A stretch of DNA of 5,605 nt from Rickettsiales bacterium (GTDB lineage Bacteria > Pseudomonadota > Alphaproteobacteria > Rickettsiales > Anaplasmataceae). Within the stretch, counting starts at the first letter, position 1. Each line of letters begins with the position of its first letter. Shown here piece after piece: positions 4,687 through 5,605 of this stretch. The DNA is taken from positions 1 to 5,605 of the forward strand of contig JAITFM010000079.1 of the NCBI GenBank assembly GCA_031281335.1, written 5' to 3'. Position numbers and translations under genes: made by a program. The notes below the pieces were generated by a model that searched no databases, was not told the DNA's origin, and worked only from the letters and a program-made list of their open reading frames with translations.

Positions 4687-5605
4687 ATGTTAACAAGATT
4701 CGCTCCAAGCCCAACTGGCTATCTCCATGTAGGAAACGTTCGCACTGCACTCATTTGCTGGATGTACGCACGTAGTCAAAACGGAAAGTTTCTACTTCGT
4801 TTTGATGATACTGATCTCCAGCGTTCAGACGTTAAATACGTAGACAGCATCATACAAGACTTGAGATGGGTTGGTATAGATTGGGATTCAAACTTTAAAC
4901 AGTCAGAGCGTTTTGAGCGCTACAATGAGGTGTTTTTGCAGTTAATAAAAGAAGGGCATATTTATGCGTGCTATGAAACAAGAGAAGAACTAGACATTAA
5001 ACGCAAACTACAGCTAAAACAGGGCCTACCACCAGTATATGACAGGAGCGCATTATTTCTCACTGAGCAAGAGAAAATTCGTTATGAACAGGAAGGGCGA
5101 AAACCACATTTTAGATTTAAGTTGGATAGAAGCGAAGTTGTTAACTGGAATGATGAAGTTAAAGGTGAAATAAACATTGCAACAAGTCACACCAGTGATC
5201 CCATAGTAAAAAGAGAAGATGGAATTTACACATATATGTTACCTTCTGTTATTGATGATGTTGACTTTAATGTAACCCATGTTGTACGTGGGGAAGATCA
5301 TGTAACTAACACCGCAGTGCAGATACAAATGATTCAAGCATTAAAGGCGAAAATTCAGACGTTTGCTCACCTTCCTCTGCTACATTTTGATGATAGCAAG
5401 ATATCAAAACGCAAAGGTGGACTGGATATCAAATCCATCAAAGAAGATGAAATTGAACCAATGGCACTAGCTAGTTATTTAGCAAAACTTGGAACTTCAG
5501 ACCCTATCGAGGCTCATGCTAGCATTCAGTCTTTAATTGACTCATTTGGCATTGAAAAATTTAGCTCAGCATCTGCGCAGTTTAGCTTAAGTGAAGTGTA
5601 TAAGC
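4687..5605 (+). CDS. gltX: Glutamyl-tRNA synthetase, N-terminal two thirds (runs off the right edge)
   Basis: This cytoplasmic class I synthetase joins glutamate to tRNA-Glu using ATP. The start at ATG 4687 gives [20 protein letters not shown], the family N-terminus, with the HIGH-type ATP signature as HVGN (residues 14-17). RFDDTD (38-43) is the glutamate/ATP pocket block. Residues 196-207 ([12 protein letters not shown]) and the KMSKS-type loop KISKR (238-242) complete the catalytic domain. The last residues shown enter the helical anticodon-binding part. With 306 residues of a usual 440-480, the C-terminus is missing. The segment after residue 90 (HIYACYET) and the missing Zn-type cysteines fit the alphaproteobacterial branch. 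Rickettsiales often carry two gltX copies and lack GlnRS, so one copy may also or mainly charge tRNA-Gln for GatCAB amidation; which copy this is cannot be told here. Confidence 0.97.
   Translation, partial: MLTRFAPSPTGYLHVGNVRTALICWMYARSQNGKFLLRFDDTDLQRSDVKYVDSIIQDLRWVGIDWDSNFKQSERFERYNEVFLQLIKEGHIYACYETREELDIKRKLQLKQGLPPVYDRSALFLTEQEKIRYEQEGRKPHFRFKLDRSEVVNWNDEVKGEINIATSHTSDPIVKREDGIYTYMLPSVIDDVDFNVTHVVRGEDHVTNTAVQIQMIQALKAKIQTFAHLPLLHFDDSKISKRKGGLDIKSIKEDEIEPMALASYLAKLGTSDPIEAHASIQSLIDSFGIEKFSSASAQFSLSEVYK

Noticed and set aside
4587..4775. 62-codon plus-strand frame overlapping the gltX start
   Set aside because: It overlaps the conserved gltX N-terminus out of frame and has no recognisable domain. 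The upstream part contains a short hydrophobic stretch, but the gltX promoter elements occupy the same DNA.
4687..5605. Operon of tRNA-Glu and gltX
   Set aside because: They are on the same strand but separated by about 1.5 kb, which holds an opposite-strand LRR gene, and each has its own promoter-like sequence.

Overview
The window is AT-rich and looks like an intracellular Rickettsiales genome, most likely Wolbachia. This rests on my recognition of protein style (asd, gltX, a Bcr/CflA-type transporter, a eukaryotic-like leucine-rich repeat protein), the AT bias, loosely packed genes with long decayed spacers, and a tRNA gene without an encoded CCA end. No database search was run, so the genus is an inference.

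Layout from left to right. Positions 1-540 (minus) hold the N-terminal half of an MFS drug/metabolite efflux protein that runs off the left edge. Positions 541-803 are a spacer with small palindromes and a broken short reading frame. Positions 804-1859 (minus) are a complete aspartate-semialdehyde dehydrogenase gene (asd). Positions 1860-1997 are a compact divergent promoter region. Positions 1998-2450 (plus) encode a 150-residue basic protein of unknown function, followed by a small hairpin terminator. Positions 2560-3040 hold two related 'promoter ... T-run' units in tandem, each with a consensus -35/-10 pair at 17-bp spacing. These are the most interesting part of the window and could be two small RNA genes. 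Positions 3139-3210 (plus) are tRNA-Glu(UUC) with its own promoter. Positions 3211-3594 are non-coding, with a perfect 14-bp inverted repeat. Positions 3595-4187 (minus) are a leucine-rich repeat gene broken by a frameshift next to a short AC dinucleotide run. Positions 4188-4686 are a decayed spacer with a 10-bp hairpin and fragmentary minus-strand frames. From 4687 to the right edge (plus) lies the first two thirds of a glutamyl-tRNA synthetase gene (gltX).

Functional picture: asd serves the aspartate-to-diaminopimelate/lysine route. gltX and tRNA-Glu share the window and belong to the same aminoacylation step, but each appears to have its own promoter, so they are neighbours rather than an operon. 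The 150-residue protein and the LRR gene are the accessory, possibly host-directed part. No mobile element with recognisable transposase, no CRISPR array and no clear multi-gene defence or toxin system was seen.
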